Assembly: GCA_947650365.1 (NCBI GenBank)
Contig: OX393554.1
Span: 34,180,204 to 34,244,203 of the forward strand
Direction: 5' to 3'
Source of the DNA: Chamaelirium japonicum
Taxonomy: Eukaryota; Streptophyta; Magnoliopsida; Liliales; Melanthiaceae
DNA length: 64,000 bases
Shown: in pieces, positions 38,101 to 47,499 of the stretch
Layout of the letters: each line of letters begins with the position of its first letter
Numbering within the stretch: position 1 is the first letter of the stretch
Position numbers and translations under genes: made by a program
Notes under the pieces: generated by a model
The model's input: only the letters and a program-made list of their open reading frames with translations
Told to the model about the DNA's origin: nothing
Databases searched by the model: none

Positions 38101-38969
38101 AAGTGCTAGACGCAGCTCCATCGGAATCGTAGTGCCATCTTCCATCACTTTGACTCAGAGACTGCTAATAACAACAAGCATGTTATTTGTAGTAGACATT
38201 TTATTAATTAGAAAAGAAAGAAAGCAAAGATGGTTCATAGAGATTCTTAACATGTAGAGTGTGCATCAGTTTACCTTTATGGAGTGAAATACACTATCAG
38301 CATCAGATAAAATAACAGTAGAATCATGACCCTGCATCATAAATAGAAAGAAATGGGGGGAAAAAAAGGTAAGCCAAAACTGTGTCACTCAGATATATTG
38401 TTTCAGGATGGAGTGCCATAATGAGAGCCAAAGATGTACACAGCTATAACTTTTGACAGTTTGGAGAGTAATATTACACAGCTGAACATATAAACCCAAT
38501 GAGTACATGATATGCAGACCGATCACAAACAGAACATAGAAATTAGTCATAACATGTTCAGATTAGCCCATACCTTAATATGAAGCAAACTTCCAACAGA
38601 GTAGTGAAAGTCCATCAATGAATTTGCATCCTTTATCATGGCTTGAAGTTTCAATGAAATTTCCTACCATAAAGAGAGCAATGAACATTACAGTCACAGT
38701 CCACAAGGGTATTCAAACCAAAAGGCTTTCAGATGGAGTTATCATAGTCATTTGTTCTGCGGGCTAAGAAAAGTACCTTGAAGGCTCTGGCATCAATCTG
38801 GCATCCCAGGATGCTATTTACTCTCAGTGCATAGAACAAGTCCTTCGGTTGAGAAGATGATGACCCAAGCATGTCTACAACAAGTGGGCATGTTGTCTGA
38901 CTTACATGAGTATTCTTTTCTACTCCAAGAATCTGAAATGTTCTTAGTGCCTCATAAGTTTCTTCTAAG
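7056..38969 (-). CDS. RPN2: Ribophorin II, oligosaccharyltransferase subunit (RPN2/SWP1; HAPLESS6 family), 18 exons, first exon not found
   Basis: RPN2 is a membrane subunit of the ER oligosaccharyltransferase that N-glycosylates nascent proteins. Exons in transcript order: 38777-38969, 38574-38663, 38275-38331, 38092-38161, 37829-37893, 27477-27531, 24778-24905, 24565-24680, 17847-17916, 17018-17122, 16764-16853, 16515-16663, 10957-11068, 10795-10878, 7906-7986, 7606-7830, 7264-7386, 7056-7172 (stop at 7056-7058). Every junction is GT-AG and keeps frame, giving 642 residues after one leading base. Recognisable blocks are [84 protein letters not shown]-type [16 protein letters not shown] and [17 protein letters not shown]. 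Three membrane helices follow at the C-terminus (near [27 protein letters not shown] and [14 protein letters not shown]). Plant homologues are about 690 residues, so only the first 45 or so (signal peptide and lumenal start) are missing. The largest intron, 27532-37828, is 10.3 kb. No frameshift or stop is seen, so the gene looks functional. See the entry at 46098-46545 for a possible substitute 5' end. Confidence 0.96.
8195..8283. repeat. Compound (TG)n(AG)n microsatellite in an RPN2 intron
   Basis: About 24 TG units are followed directly by about 20 AG units. It lies in the intron between the exons at 10795-10878 and 7906-7986. Confidence 0.95.
8930..9615 (-). mobile_element. Cassandra TRIM element 1, complete
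   Basis: Two LTRs (8930-9231 and 9312-9615) start TGTAACAT and end CATCACA. They flank an 80-bp interior that holds only the polypurine tract (as CCACCCCTTTT) and the Met-tRNA primer site (as GGCTCTAATACCAT). The 5-bp target duplication CCTAT is exact (8925-8929 and 9616-9620). Each LTR carries the complement of a 5S-rRNA-like segment, e.g. CACGCTTAACTA and TCCCAGGAGGTCAC, which defines Cassandra. The primer-site position shows it reads on the minus strand, the same as RPN2. It encodes no protein. Confidence 0.93.
9621..10794. other. RPN2 intron sequence, no feature recognised
   Basis: A/T-rich intron DNA between the Cassandra element and the exon at 10795. No terminal repeats or domains were seen. 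Confidence 0.3.
11069..12035. other. RPN2 intron sequence, no feature recognised
   Basis: This lies on the upstream side of the exon at 10957-11068. A short direct repeat of GGCCTTACTTAAC occurs near 11770-11810. Nothing else is recognisable. Confidence 0.3.
12036..13470 (+). mobile_element. LTR retrotransposon 5' part: LTR, primer site and gag start, truncated
   Basis: A probable LTR (12036-13174) starts TGTAGGA and ends TCCTGCA. It contains a TATA-like CTTATAAAAGGAC near 12510. The primer site TGGTATCAGAGC (Met-tRNA) follows at 13177-13188. An ORF from 13196 begins [18 protein letters not shown] and is rich in Tyr and Pro, as many plant gag starts are, but it stops by 13462. No pol or second LTR was found, so only the 5' part remains, inside an RPN2 intron. 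Confidence 0.7.
13766..15419. repeat. Recent 827-bp tandem duplication
   Basis: Unit 1 is 13766-14592 and unit 2 is 14593-15419. I count five substitutions between them, about 0.6 percent. Each unit carries the same 82-codon ORF (13799-14047 and 14626-14874) starting [20 protein letters not shown] recognise no domain, and the ORF is probably part of older decayed coding sequence. The unit also contains A/T-rich non-coding DNA. Confidence 0.95.
15420..16514. other. RPN2 intron sequence, no feature recognised
   Basis: Ordinary A/T-rich intron DNA between the 827-bp duplication and the exon at 16515-16663. Confidence 0.3.
18253..18891. mobile_element. Non-autonomous hAT-like element with AACCCGACCC-rich ends
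   Basis: The ends AAGGGCTGCAACT and AGTTGCAGCCCTA are inverted repeats. The flanks CTTGAAAT and CTTATAAT agree at 6 of 8 bases, a worn 8-bp duplication. Both ends carry dense GGGTTGG/AACCCGA words. It lies in the 6.6-kb RPN2 intron. The element at 57820-58370 is similar in design. Confidence 0.75.
18892..19879. other. RPN2 intron sequence, unassigned
   Basis: It contains repeated short phrases such as AGTAGACTCCCA (three times near 19293-19360) and a stretch near 19510-19700 that could be decayed coding DNA rich in Asp/Glu codons. No family was recognised. Confidence 0.3.
20861..21587. mobile_element. GACAC-rich hAT-like element inside the LINE
   Basis: The left end has CATGGACACT near 20865; the right end has AGTGTCAGTG, so the termini are a loose inverted pair. 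A possible 8-bp duplication, CTTCCTAG and CTTCTTAG, flanks it with one mismatch. The subterminal DNA repeats CGGACACT several times. The centre holds a hairpin (21076-21153). A partial copy lies at 1264-1465. Confidence 0.65.
21909..23028. mobile_element. hAT-like element with CAAGGCG ends inside the LINE
   Basis: The left end has GGTTGTCAAGGCGCACGCC; the right end has GGCACCTCGCCTTGACAACC. The flanks CTAAGGAT and CTAGGGAC agree at 6 of 8. The interior is A/T-rich and non-coding, with a (TG)n run near 22558-22580. The same family, smaller and with an exact duplication, is at 41382-41906. Confidence 0.75.
23541..24564. other. Unassigned block with a 93-bp-scale tandem repeat
   Basis: At about 23577-23760 two near copies of a phrase occur. 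Read on the minus strand they give two related peptides, [17 protein letters not shown] and [17 protein letters not shown]. This lies directly upstream of the LINE fragment and may be part of it or of another captured ORF. The rest, to the RPN2 exon at 24565, is plain intron. Confidence 0.4.
25547..26537. mobile_element. Non-autonomous hAT-like element with CGATAT-rich ends
   Basis: The termini are CAGTGTTTTAAGTATCG and CGATATTTTAAACCATG, a loose inverted pair. The flanks TATAGAGA and TATAGATA agree at 7 of 8 bases. The right side repeats GGCGATAT many times, the left side fewer times. A (TA)n microsatellite (about 26061-26122) lies inside. Confidence 0.75.
26546..27476. other. RPN2 intron sequence, no feature recognised
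   Basis: No domain or terminal repeat was recognised between the hAT-like element and the exon at 27477-27531. Confidence 0.3.
28003..28246. mobile_element. Short hAT-like element rich in CGGTACCG words
   Basis: The right terminus is AAAACCATG preceded by ACCGAGATTT; the left is CACGATTCACGGTATCGG, a diverged inverted partner. The interior is almost entirely GGTACCGG/CGTACCGACC words. No target duplication was seen. It resembles the elements at 31157-32785 and 45074-45650. Confidence 0.55.
28247..31156. other. RPN2 intron sequence with one small tandem repeat
   Basis: Two copies of a roughly 60-bp phrase (near 29430-29548) are the only structure noted. The surrounding intron DNA is A/T-rich with no recognised element. 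Confidence 0.35.
31353..32593. mobile_element. hAT-like element, nested
   Basis: The ends CAGAGGCGGATCCAGG and CTCCACCCCTG are the familiar plant hAT type. The 8-bp duplication GTTGTCGG is exact (31345-31352 and 32594-32601). Inside are a GC-rich stretch near 31495-31580, a short tandem repeat of AAGTGTAGTCCCCATTATG, a poly-G run near 32457-32472, and the MITE at 32118-32368. No transposase was recognised. Confidence 0.85.
32118..32368. mobile_element. MITE copy 2 (GGTAAATTAC family), innermost of three nested elements
   Basis: The ends are GGTAAATTATACTTTGC and TAAAGTGCAATTTACC. The internal phrase matches the copy at 6192-6447. Confidence 0.8.
32786..37828. other. Large intron of RPN2, remainder
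   Basis: About 5 kb of the 10.3-kb intron. A small tandem duplication lies near 33588-33701 (two copies of a phrase with ATCCAAAACGAATGAA). I see no further terminal repeats, domains or RNA genes. Confidence 0.35.
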
Positions 38970-39130
38970 CTGCATCATAAAATGCCAAAATTAGTCATCT
39001 GATATTGCATGCCTATGGAATTAGACAATAGAATTTTCAACTGGTCAAATTAAATGCATACTACACCAAGAAGTCACAAAGTTAGGATGGATTAGCTTGA
39101 AGAAATATGGTACTTATGGTGTTAATTGTG

Positions 39131-41160
39131 TACAGGGGAGGTGTTTTTAGAGAGAACATGATAGGAGAGTTTGACTGCAAAGTTATAGCTAGCCGCCTCG
39201 TATCTATATGAATTGCCTAGGTAGTTACATATATCACAATCACACCGTCAATGATACGATATTATTGTTTGGGTTGTATGCCGTCAAACTATTTTATGTC
39301 TTCCTTTCATTCGTATTAATGGACTTGGTGTTTTTCTATGTTATTCATGAGATGAATGGTTCAGCAGGGAGTCTCTAAGTGAACTAAGTAGAGACTCATT
39401 TATATACATGAGATTCATATAAGGAGAGATATGAGTCACGGATACTAGTCACTTTAAGCTCATCAAAGTCTGTAATGAGAATGGATATCTCATTAGGTAA
39501 GTTGTAGCAACATTGTCTTCAAGAGGGATGGTGAATCTCTTGCTATTGGAATGGTTGATTTAGGTCAATGTTGTTAATGCATGAGATGCATTGATGGATC
39601 ATGAGTAACCCAATGATAGCTTTGTATTGTCATGCTCATTAGGCTTCTCATAACTTACATAGTCATTTTACTCTCAATCCTGAGAGACCAGTGAACCACC
39701 TTGACCTCAATAGATTTGACTTATGAATCAAAGAGATCTGATGGATCAACATCTGGATATCATGGGTGACTGAGTCTGAGTTTCAGGGAACCCTAGATCT
39801 CAAGAAGGAATCCACCCTCCTGTAAGGAAAGAATATCCCCATTAGTTGATCTCATGAATGATCGTCGATAATATGAGGCTATGAGCAGTCATCATTAGTG
39901 AAGAGTTCACGGAGATGCAAGATGAACATATAGATGAGTTCATGTCTAATGGAGTACAAGAGGTAGCACTGATTGGTTGGATAGTTCACATGGATATAAT
40001 TAAGGTGGAGGGGTAAAATCGTAATTTTTTAAGATTAGGATTGTCTTCGTAATCCAGAGTTCAGTCATCACCATTTAGTGGAATTGGTGCTGACTAACCT
40101 GAAACACAAACATGACTAAAGAGTCTTAGTCGGAATGTTCAAGTCTAGGTTAGAGCCGCATTAGAAGACCCTAGGTGATCGCAACTTCAATCCTTGACGA
40201 ATCAAGGAAAGTTTGCGGATAAATTAGAAAATTATTAATTGTATAAATGAGATATATGTAATTAATAACTAATTATTAAATATATATATAAGATATATAT
40301 ATATATATATATGGATTAATAGTTAAAATAAGTGAAAAGGGTAATATGGGAATGAATTATAGTGACATAGGGTGCTTGGGCACCCCAGACACATGACCAT
40401 GGATTAGAGGGGGCGGCGGGAAGCCAAAACCACTAGGGGAAACCCTAGTGGTTGACGACTAGGATGCCCCCCCCCCCCCCCCCCCTCCTTGGATTTGTGC
40501 CTTGAGGGGGAAGCAAGCCTAGCCGTCGACTAGGGTTTGCCCCACTCATTTTGGTCGTGACAAATAGAAGGAAAAAGAGAGAGTGGGGGCACGTGTTCCA
40601 CATTGGCCGACGGCTCCCCCTTTCCCCTTGTGTGCAGAATTTTGTGAGACAAAATTCTCTCCCTCCCTCATTGCTCTCTCGGGTTCCTTCCGCATCGCAT
40701 TGAAGGCCTTCCATCGGGCTCCTTCTCGAGCAACGCTTGGACCACAAGGTTGAAGATCGCGAGGAGGTCGATCACCGTTGTGCAGAAATTTATTTTGCAA
40801 GTTCTTGATCTAAAAATGGTTGATCACCCCAAGAAGAAAAATTTAAAATCATTTCTACAATTGGCATCAGAGTTACTGCTCTTGCTTACATTTGTTTGGG
40901 ATAAGATGATTTTGTTCGGGTTGTACGGAAACATGATCCATGTGTTGATCATGTTTCCTACCAACATCCATCTTGTTCCTTCACATGATTATTTTAATTA
41001 GATCTAAAATCTGAAAATTAAAATTGGGATCATGCGTAGGATGTATGTGTAGATGGATTAGAATGCGTGGATGAGATCCATGATCATCGTTTGCACGTTC
41101 ACATGATCATTTTAATTAAATTTAAAAATCTAATAATTAAAAATTAAATCATGCGTAGGT
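39131..41160 (+). mobile_element. Probable LTR with primer site, truncated retrotransposon
   Basis: A stretch beginning TGTACAGG (about 39130) and ending TTTCTACA (about 40858) is followed by TTGGCATCAGAG, one base off the Met-tRNA primer site TGGTATCAGAG. It contains a (TA)n run near 40290, a palindrome CACTAGGGGAAACCCTAGTG (about 40431-40450) and a poly-C tract at about 40468-40485. The 5' border is uncertain and no gag or pol follows. Confidence 0.45.
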
Positions 41161-41238
41161 TGTTAGAGATGATGGATCTCCACATGGAGGAGATCGAACA
41201 TGCATGCATATATTCGTTGCACTAACTTTGTTTTGCAG

Positions 41239-42425
41239 AAGCTGAATATGCTAGAACCTAAAACCCTCTCTCTCATGGCTATAAAATTTTGTATGTGAAT
41301 GTGTGGATTGGTTATTTTTTTGTTTTGTTCTTGTTGATTATTGGGCACTTGGATGAAGCACCATCCCTACCTAGTGACGATCATAGTTGTCAAGGCGTCA
41401 AGGCAAGGCTAGGCATCCGGAGGGAGCCTAGGTGTGGCCTTATGTGCATAGGCGTGACCTTATGTGTATAGGCATTCTCCAGGCACGGGTATATATGTAT
41501 AGTCTATACTTGCAGGTATATATGTAATAGGAAGCAATATAACAACTTACTAACATGAAATTGAATATATTATAGTCAAATGCATGCAACACAATGACAC
41601 ATACATAGTATAAACAAGTAAACAACAAAAGGAACAAATAGAATACAAACACTTGCTAACATAAAATTGAGCATATTCTAATCAAATGCATGCAACACAA
41701 TGAACACATAGTATAAACAAGTATACAACAACAAAATGAACAAAGAAGATGGGGGCGGGTTGGGTTTTACTTAAAAACAAAAACAGAAATCATTGCCTAA
41801 AACTAAGCGTGCGCCAAGGCGCGCCTAGGCCGCCACTTAGTGAGGTGCGCCTGGGCGCATTAGGGCCTAGCTGTCTCCGAGCGCCTAGTGCGCCTTGACA
41901 ACAATGGTGACGATGAAGGAAAATTCTATATTTGCTGGAAAATAGATATAGAGAAGAAGGAAAAAAATAAGTACATAGAAATTTGCTACCAATATGACCC
42001 ACATGAAGTTCTATTTGCCAATCAAATTTTGACTCCTAAGAAAGATGACACGATAAAGGATATGTTAGAGGTCATTACAAAATTTCAAAATCAACAAACC
42101 AGTGAGATTCTCCCTACTTCTAATTTTTATCTCTTTGACAGCAAGGTTTCCTTATTATTCAAAAGAGAAGTTCTACCAAAAAAGTTGATAGACCTCCTGG
42201 TTGTAAAAATGTCCTACAAGGCTACCATATGTTTAGTCCGTGGTCTCGGGCCCTCTGTATTCACGTAGGACATGCTTTTATTATTACAAGGATCATGAAA
42301 GTCAAGGAACAATAGCATCGTGGCTCTTATTTATTCGAAAACACGATATTTTTCATATGTGGACACTCAAAGATGAGTTGGCAATGGTGGTACAAAGTCA
42401 TCTTAGTAGAGTGCTTTGTTAAGCT
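41239..42425 (+). pseudogene. Unidentified coding-like fragment, broken by a transposon and a frameshift
   Basis: After an acceptor-like ttgttttgcag, an ORF gives KLNMLEPKTLSLMAIKF. A later open frame runs LDEAPSLPSDD up to the transposon at 41382. If the transposon and one copy of its duplication are removed, it continues in frame as EGKFYICWKIDIEKKEKNK, later YQYDPHEVLFANQILTPKK and KMSYKATICLVRGLGPSVFT, to a stop. A frame change then gives KDHESQGTIASWLLF and FHMWTLKDEL. The composition looks like a real protein, not a chance ORF, but I do not recognise the family. It may be a captured gene piece or part of an unknown element. Confidence 0.4.
41382..41906. mobile_element. hAT-like element with CAAGGCG ends, 525 bp
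   Basis: The termini CATAGTTGTCAAGGCG and CGCCTTGACAACAATG pair at 15 of 16 positions. The 8-bp duplication GTGACGAT is exact (41374-41381 and 41907-41914). The ends carry CCTAGG/GGCGC words. It is related to the copy at 21909-23028. Confidence 0.88.
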
Positions 42426-42936
42426 AGCTTTTTTGTATTCCTACAATGTTAAGGTATTATTGATACTGGAGATTGACATTCCTTACTATCACATATGTTG
42501 GAATTGCTTCAACTCATCTGCCAATTGGTCTTACAATTTTTTAATATTCTTTTGATTACATAGTTTGTCAAATATGAGATATCCTTATGTCTCATCTTCT
42601 TTATGCAATACATGTTTTCTTAGGAATTTTTCTCTAATAGCCAAAATTGTGCTAGCATATCCTTAGAACTGAGATATCAAATAGGTCGTGAAACATATCA
42701 TTTTATTTATTAAGTCAAGAGAGAAATCTTGGACTATTTGTATAAATATTTTTAAAATATAAAAAAGGATAGTGAGCCATCTAACACTCTCTATTTCCTC
42801 CCTCTTATCAATCATCCCCCACATATCAATCGGCGCCCTCGTTTCTCTTCCATGGGCCACACCCACTTTTACGGTTTTACCTATGCATCGTAGAAGATAT
42901 TTTGCGTGTAATTCTTATAATGTACATGGTTGAAGG

Positions 42937-43379
42937 TAGGGGTGTAAAAATAGCTCATCGGCCCGAGCCCGAGCCCGGCCCGAAAGTCAACGGCCCAACC
43001 CGACCCGGCTCGAACACACCATAGGCCGGGCTCGGACCGCCACCTTGAGCCCCCAGTCCGACCCGAAAGGAAGCCCGAAAGCTCAGTCTGAAAAACCCAA
43101 TCCATAGACTATGTATTTCTTATATATATACAGACCGTATATATTAAACATAACAGAAAACATAGTGTAATGGTCATGGTAGTGTTTAAACTTGTAGAGG
43201 TTGAGTTCTCAAATCCCCACATATTCTGTTGTGTATAGTAACTATAGTTTTTTATTAAAAAACACAGTTTTTAGCCCACATCTGGGCCAGGTCCGGGCTC
43301 AGACCCATCGCCCGAGGCCCGGCCCATCCGGGCTTGACATCTGTAATCCTGGCCCGGCACGGCCTGTTTTACACCCCTA
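42937..43379. mobile_element. Non-autonomous hAT element with GGCCCGAGCCCGAG-rich ends
   Basis: The termini are TAGGGGTGTAAAAATAG and TTTTACACCCCTA, inverted. The 8-bp duplication GTTGAAGG is exact (42929-42936 and 43380-43387). The subterminal sequence repeats CCCGAGCC and CGGCCCG. Confidence 0.9.
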
Positions 43380-43387
43380 GTTGAAGG

Positions 43388-45073
43388 CTTGAAGCGTTTT
43401 AGACATTTGTTAGTTTCAAAAGCTTCATCAAAAGCACTTCTAATAAACCATCAAATCAATGTCAAAATTTCGATTTTGCCCTAAATTTCAGAACCGCTAG
43501 AATAAAAGATGTCACCCAATATTTTGCAAAATATTGTGATCTTTCACGGCACCTGTGTTACGGGTGGGAAAAAACATGATTATTTTATTTTTATTTTTTG
43601 GAGGGGTGGGGTTGGGGTGGGGGTTATTCGGTTTCGGTGGGAGGGAAAACCAAATAACTTATGAAAAGTTGAAAAATATATCGATTTTTGGTTCCTCGCA
43701 TTAAATTATTTTGTGATGGTTGAGGTGAATACAGAATACCTATCAATGCATATGTGTTTGCTAAATAATTGATACAGCATGTCTCATGTCCGTAGACCTA
43801 ATGACAAAATTGAGTGTAGTAACTCAAATTATCACATATTGAAAAATCAAATTGTGCAAATATTTGATTGAGTACCAAGGTTTATATATTGAAACTTTCA
43901 ATGTCATTCAATAGATCTTAAACCAATTTTGCAATTTCCTTACATATGTTCTCCAAAAATGTTACATTTTTTGTTGGTTATTGCATGACTTTGGCTGTTA
44001 TGCTTATATTTTTCATCTTCACTCTATTAATTTGTTCCCAAATCCAAATTTTGGGACTTTTTATATTGATCTATAAGGAGTATAGATCTTTTAACCCTCA
44101 CAACAAAAGAAATATTGTGTCTTCATTTTAAATTGGACTCTTCTATAATCCACAAAGAGTTCACTTTGTCAAATGCCTATTGACCTAGCTCATCTAAAAA
44201 CCTTTTAACAGAGGAAAATCATAAGATATATTACAAGTGCCTAACATTTTTAACATTTGGTGAATTATCATGCGTTACAAATAGTACTAATTAGAATGAT
44301 TTAGGGGCAGAAATATGACACTTTATATCCACGAGAAACCATATAAGTTATATAAACAAAGCCAATTTCTATGAAAAATACATCATGATTCACAATACAT
44401 GTCTCATGTTGATAAAGAACAATATTCTACAAGTAAATAGGGCAATTGACTTGTTTCATTTGAAGTGCCAACTAATAAACTTCGATGATATTTGTATATT
44501 CACTAATGATGGAGAAAAGAAATGTCTATTAATAAAATGATAATAGAGAAAGATCCCAACAATTACCAAGTGGGCAAACATAATTTTTGATTGGATGTTG
44601 ATATGGAGAAATAAATATTCTTAGGTGTTCATTTCATATGAATGTGTTGGTGGAATGTTTGCGTAAAAGATAAATACAAAAAGCGATGTCTAAGTTGAAA
44701 GATTCAAAGCTGACCTTGTTGACCCAATTTTAAGTGCTATTATTATTTTTATACAAATCGTGTATGTTATGACCAAACCAAGCACATGATTATTGATTAT
44801 TATAATGTCCTGGAACATTGCAATTGAATGGCAAATGTTACTATCACATTCATTGGCCTTAAATCAATCAAAGAATTTTAAAAATGAACCTTGCAATTAA
44901 ATGTTTTGATCCTGTCAAAATTCCATGAACATGACCAAAATCAAAACAAAACTACAAACCTTGGCTAGGGTAGAATAACAGACACTTATACCTATGTTTT
45001 GCTTCAAAAAACAATCCATACTCAACGAAACAGAAAAATCAAATAATCATCAATCACTAATGTATATGTCGCA
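43388..45073. other. Unassigned A/T-rich sequence in the RPN2 5' gap
   Basis: No exon matching an RPN2 first exon, or a continuation of the 46-kb protein, was seen on the minus strand. No element ends were recognised. Confidence 0.3.
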
Positions 45074-45650
45074 CATGGTTTCAAAACTCGGTCTATACCG
45101 GTACATATTGGCCGATCTGTACTGGTTCCAAACCCAACCGAACCAAAACCGATACTAAACTTGTATCAGCCGATACCTATCCGTATCGATCGGTACCAGT
45201 AGAGTTTTGCAGGTATCGGTCGTTACGAGTCCATACTTTCAAATTCATTTCTAGATTGTTTTTCTAATTACATAAATCAGATTTCTTATGGTTGGTTAAA
45301 ATTATCAACAAAGTTTCTTATTGTTCTTTTTTCTCTAATAAGGGAGTGTATGTAATGCATAGTTGTTCAGTCTAGTCATGTACTCTAGTGTATTTTTCTA
45401 TGATGTGGGTAGAGTTAGCGATCAAAGAGCAGAGGTAAACATACTTGGTAACTAAGGCCAGTTGGCAAATGAAAAGTTCATTATCGCTGAATTTAAATTA
45501 ATTGTTAGCACTTAATTTTAGAATATTAATACATAGGAAATAACTCGGGATTTCACTTATATCACAATGTACAAGCCTGTATGCATCAATATCGGTCCAG
45601 AGTCTACAGACCTATCGATATTGGTATCGACACCCGTATTTTACACCTTG
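45074..45650. mobile_element. hAT-like element with CGGTATCGG/CCGATAC-rich ends
   Basis: The left terminus is CATGGTTTCAAAACTCGG and the right is CCCGTATTTTACACCTTG, a loose inverted pair. Subterminal words are CGGTACC, CCGATAC and TATCGGTC. The flanks ATGTCGCA and ATGCCACC agree at 5 of 8, so the age is high or the limits are slightly off. Confidence 0.55.
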
Positions 45651-46097
45651 ATGCCACCTCCATTATAATAGGTGTAAAGCTTCCATATAAGATGAATTTA
45701 TCCACAATATACGCACACTTACTCTTTCTATCTCCTAGCCCATTAGCCTCGCGTTAGTTTTTAAAAGAAAAATTCAAAGCACCCCACGTTGCTCACCTAA
45801 AACAAGCCTTTTTACACATTGGTCACATGCGTTCCCAACTAGGATGATGCAAAATGTGGATCAAAAGAGTGGCCTTAACCCTATTTACTGACTTCTTTCC
45901 ATGACAAGTAGAGAAAGGGACTGTCAATCCAAAGAGTCAAAACTCCTCTCTGTTTCTTTCTTCATTCTTTACTTCTTTTTCTCGGGTTTAATGTTTGCTA
46001 TGTTCTATTAGAATCCTGATAAAATTTAAGAAAAAAAACATGCTTGGGAGGAATTGTAAAAACAAAACAATCCAGAAGAAAAACAGGTAAGACTTAC

Positions 46098-46545
46098 AAT
46101 TGAGAAGGGTCGGCGCCAGTGAAAGCAGTAGGTTTCTGCAGTGGAATCAATAGCTGTGCATTAGATTCATAAAGGGGGAAAACGGAAACATACAATCAAG
46201 CCCCAGAGGAACGAACCCTAGATACAGTATCAACGATCTTACCTCGCGGTTGACGGCAAAGGTAGGCCAGTGCCGGCCGACGACGTCGTGCCAGGCGGTT
46301 CTCGACTGAAATTTCAAGAAACGGAGGAGCGATCGAAGCAAATTAAACCTAGCGAATCAAGGAAGAACACAAAAAGGACGGATCTATTTATCGATCTGAG
46401 ATCTCACCAGGTGGTATTGGCCGGTCTTGCTCATCATGGGCACGACATCCCCCGACCTGTAAGCGAGGGAGATCGAGGCCAGGGAAGAGAGCCATAGGAG
46501 GAAGCAAAGGATGGATCCATGGGGAGAGCCGCCATTTCCGGCCAT
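46098..46545 (-). CDS. 5' exons of a secreted/membrane protein, or alternative 5' end of RPN2
   Basis: Three exons read leftwards. Exon 1 (46408-46545) starts MAGNGGSPHGS and continues with a hydrophobic stretch ILCFLLWLSSLASISLA, a clear signal peptide, then YRSGDVVPMMSKTGQYHL. Exon 2 (46243-46305) encodes SRTAWHDVVGRHWPTFAVNRE. Exon 3 encodes LLIPLQKPTAFTGADPSQ if the gcacag acceptor is used (46098-46153), or starts at KPTAFTG if ctgcag is used (46098-46135); both keep frame and end with two bases of a codon. This does not resemble the RPN2 N-terminus. From memory it resembles an uncharacterised plant family of single-pass membrane proteins whose N-terminus has RSGDVVP, WHDxxGRHCPxF and PKPTGFTGADP. 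I cannot name it and could not find the rest of that protein in 38970-46097. An in-frame ATG at 46642-46644 would add 33 residues, but the ATG at 46543-46545 puts the signal peptide at the N-terminus. The phase fits the RPN2 exon at 38969. Confidence 0.6.
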
Positions 46546-46666
46546 GGGGGAGACTGAGGCTCGAGGGGAGGGAAGCAGCCCGACCTGCAGAGAGCACCCG
46601 AGAAACGCACGCGGCTGTGATGTTGGCCGGTGACACGAACCCACAGGTCTAGACTTGCTTCGTACT

Positions 46667-46684
46667 AAACCCTCAATAGGGTTT
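46667..46684. promoter_or_regulatory. Paired telo-box motif upstream of the 46.5-kb start codon
   Basis: AAACCCT, four bases, then AGGGTTT form a small palindrome about 120 bp upstream of the predicted start codon at 46545. Telo-boxes (AAACCCTA) are known elements of promoters and 5' leaders of plant translation and housekeeping genes. The position is right, but the motif is short and could be chance. Confidence 0.35.
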
Positions 46685-46699
46685 TCTTTCGACTATGGA

Positions 46700-47499
46700 G
46701 GAATTAATTTTTAGGTGGAATTAGCAAGAAGCTACTCTTAGAGATCTTTTTTAGCAACAGACCCAATCATCTTTTCATTTGAAATAAAACTATGTGAACG
46801 AAAATATCTCTCAAATCCATTCGAATTCATGCATGCTACCGCTCATTTACTACTGTCGTCGTCGGACCTAACCAAACCCCAGTCCGCCCCCACCGAACTA
46901 AACTGAACCTGCCCCCCGCCCCCTGCTACCCCCGTCGGACCAACCAAAACCCCCGTCGCCAGACCTAACCGACCCCCCCCCCCCGAATCTACAGGCCATG
47001 GGATGAACCCCCAGCTATCGCCGTCGCTGGATCTAACCGAACACCCCCCTGAATCTACAGGCCATGGGATGAACCCCCAGCCGTTACCGGAACTAACCAA
47101 ACCCCCAGTCATTGCCGCCGCCGCAGCTCTCAGTCACCTCCGCCCCCGCCTGCACGACCGCCGGCCGGACTTGAGAGAGATGAAGGTAGAGGGTGGTCTT
47201 GGGATTAAAAAATAAGGGGAGGGTTTTTCCTAAATTTTGGATTGGTTAGAGGGGCTAGAGCTCAAATGAAATTTTTCGGTGGATTTATCCAATGTGGGAT
47301 TTGTTAGAGGGGTCTTAGGCTAATAACCCCTAATTTTTATAGGTAATACAACTCTCCCCTGACCAGTATATGACAGATATGTATCTTTTGAGATCTGCTT
47401 ACTTACCTCTCAAACCTTTAGCTCATGCGTTGTTGCCTTGATCCTCCCTCGTCAGCCTAGATCCTCCTTTGTCAACCTCAATTGAACTTTGGTCGTGTT
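46700..47499. other. Upstream region with a C-rich block and small tandem repeat
   Basis: At 46840-47215 the plus strand is C-rich. A phrase containing GAATCTACAGGCCATGGG occurs twice about 66 bp apart (near 46985 and 47051). Overlapping ORFs here are low-complexity and not credible. Nothing else was recognised. Confidence 0.35.

Noticed and set aside
46843-47215. ORFs on both strands in the C-rich upstream block
   Set aside because: They are Pro/Gly-rich low-complexity translations of a short tandem repeat.
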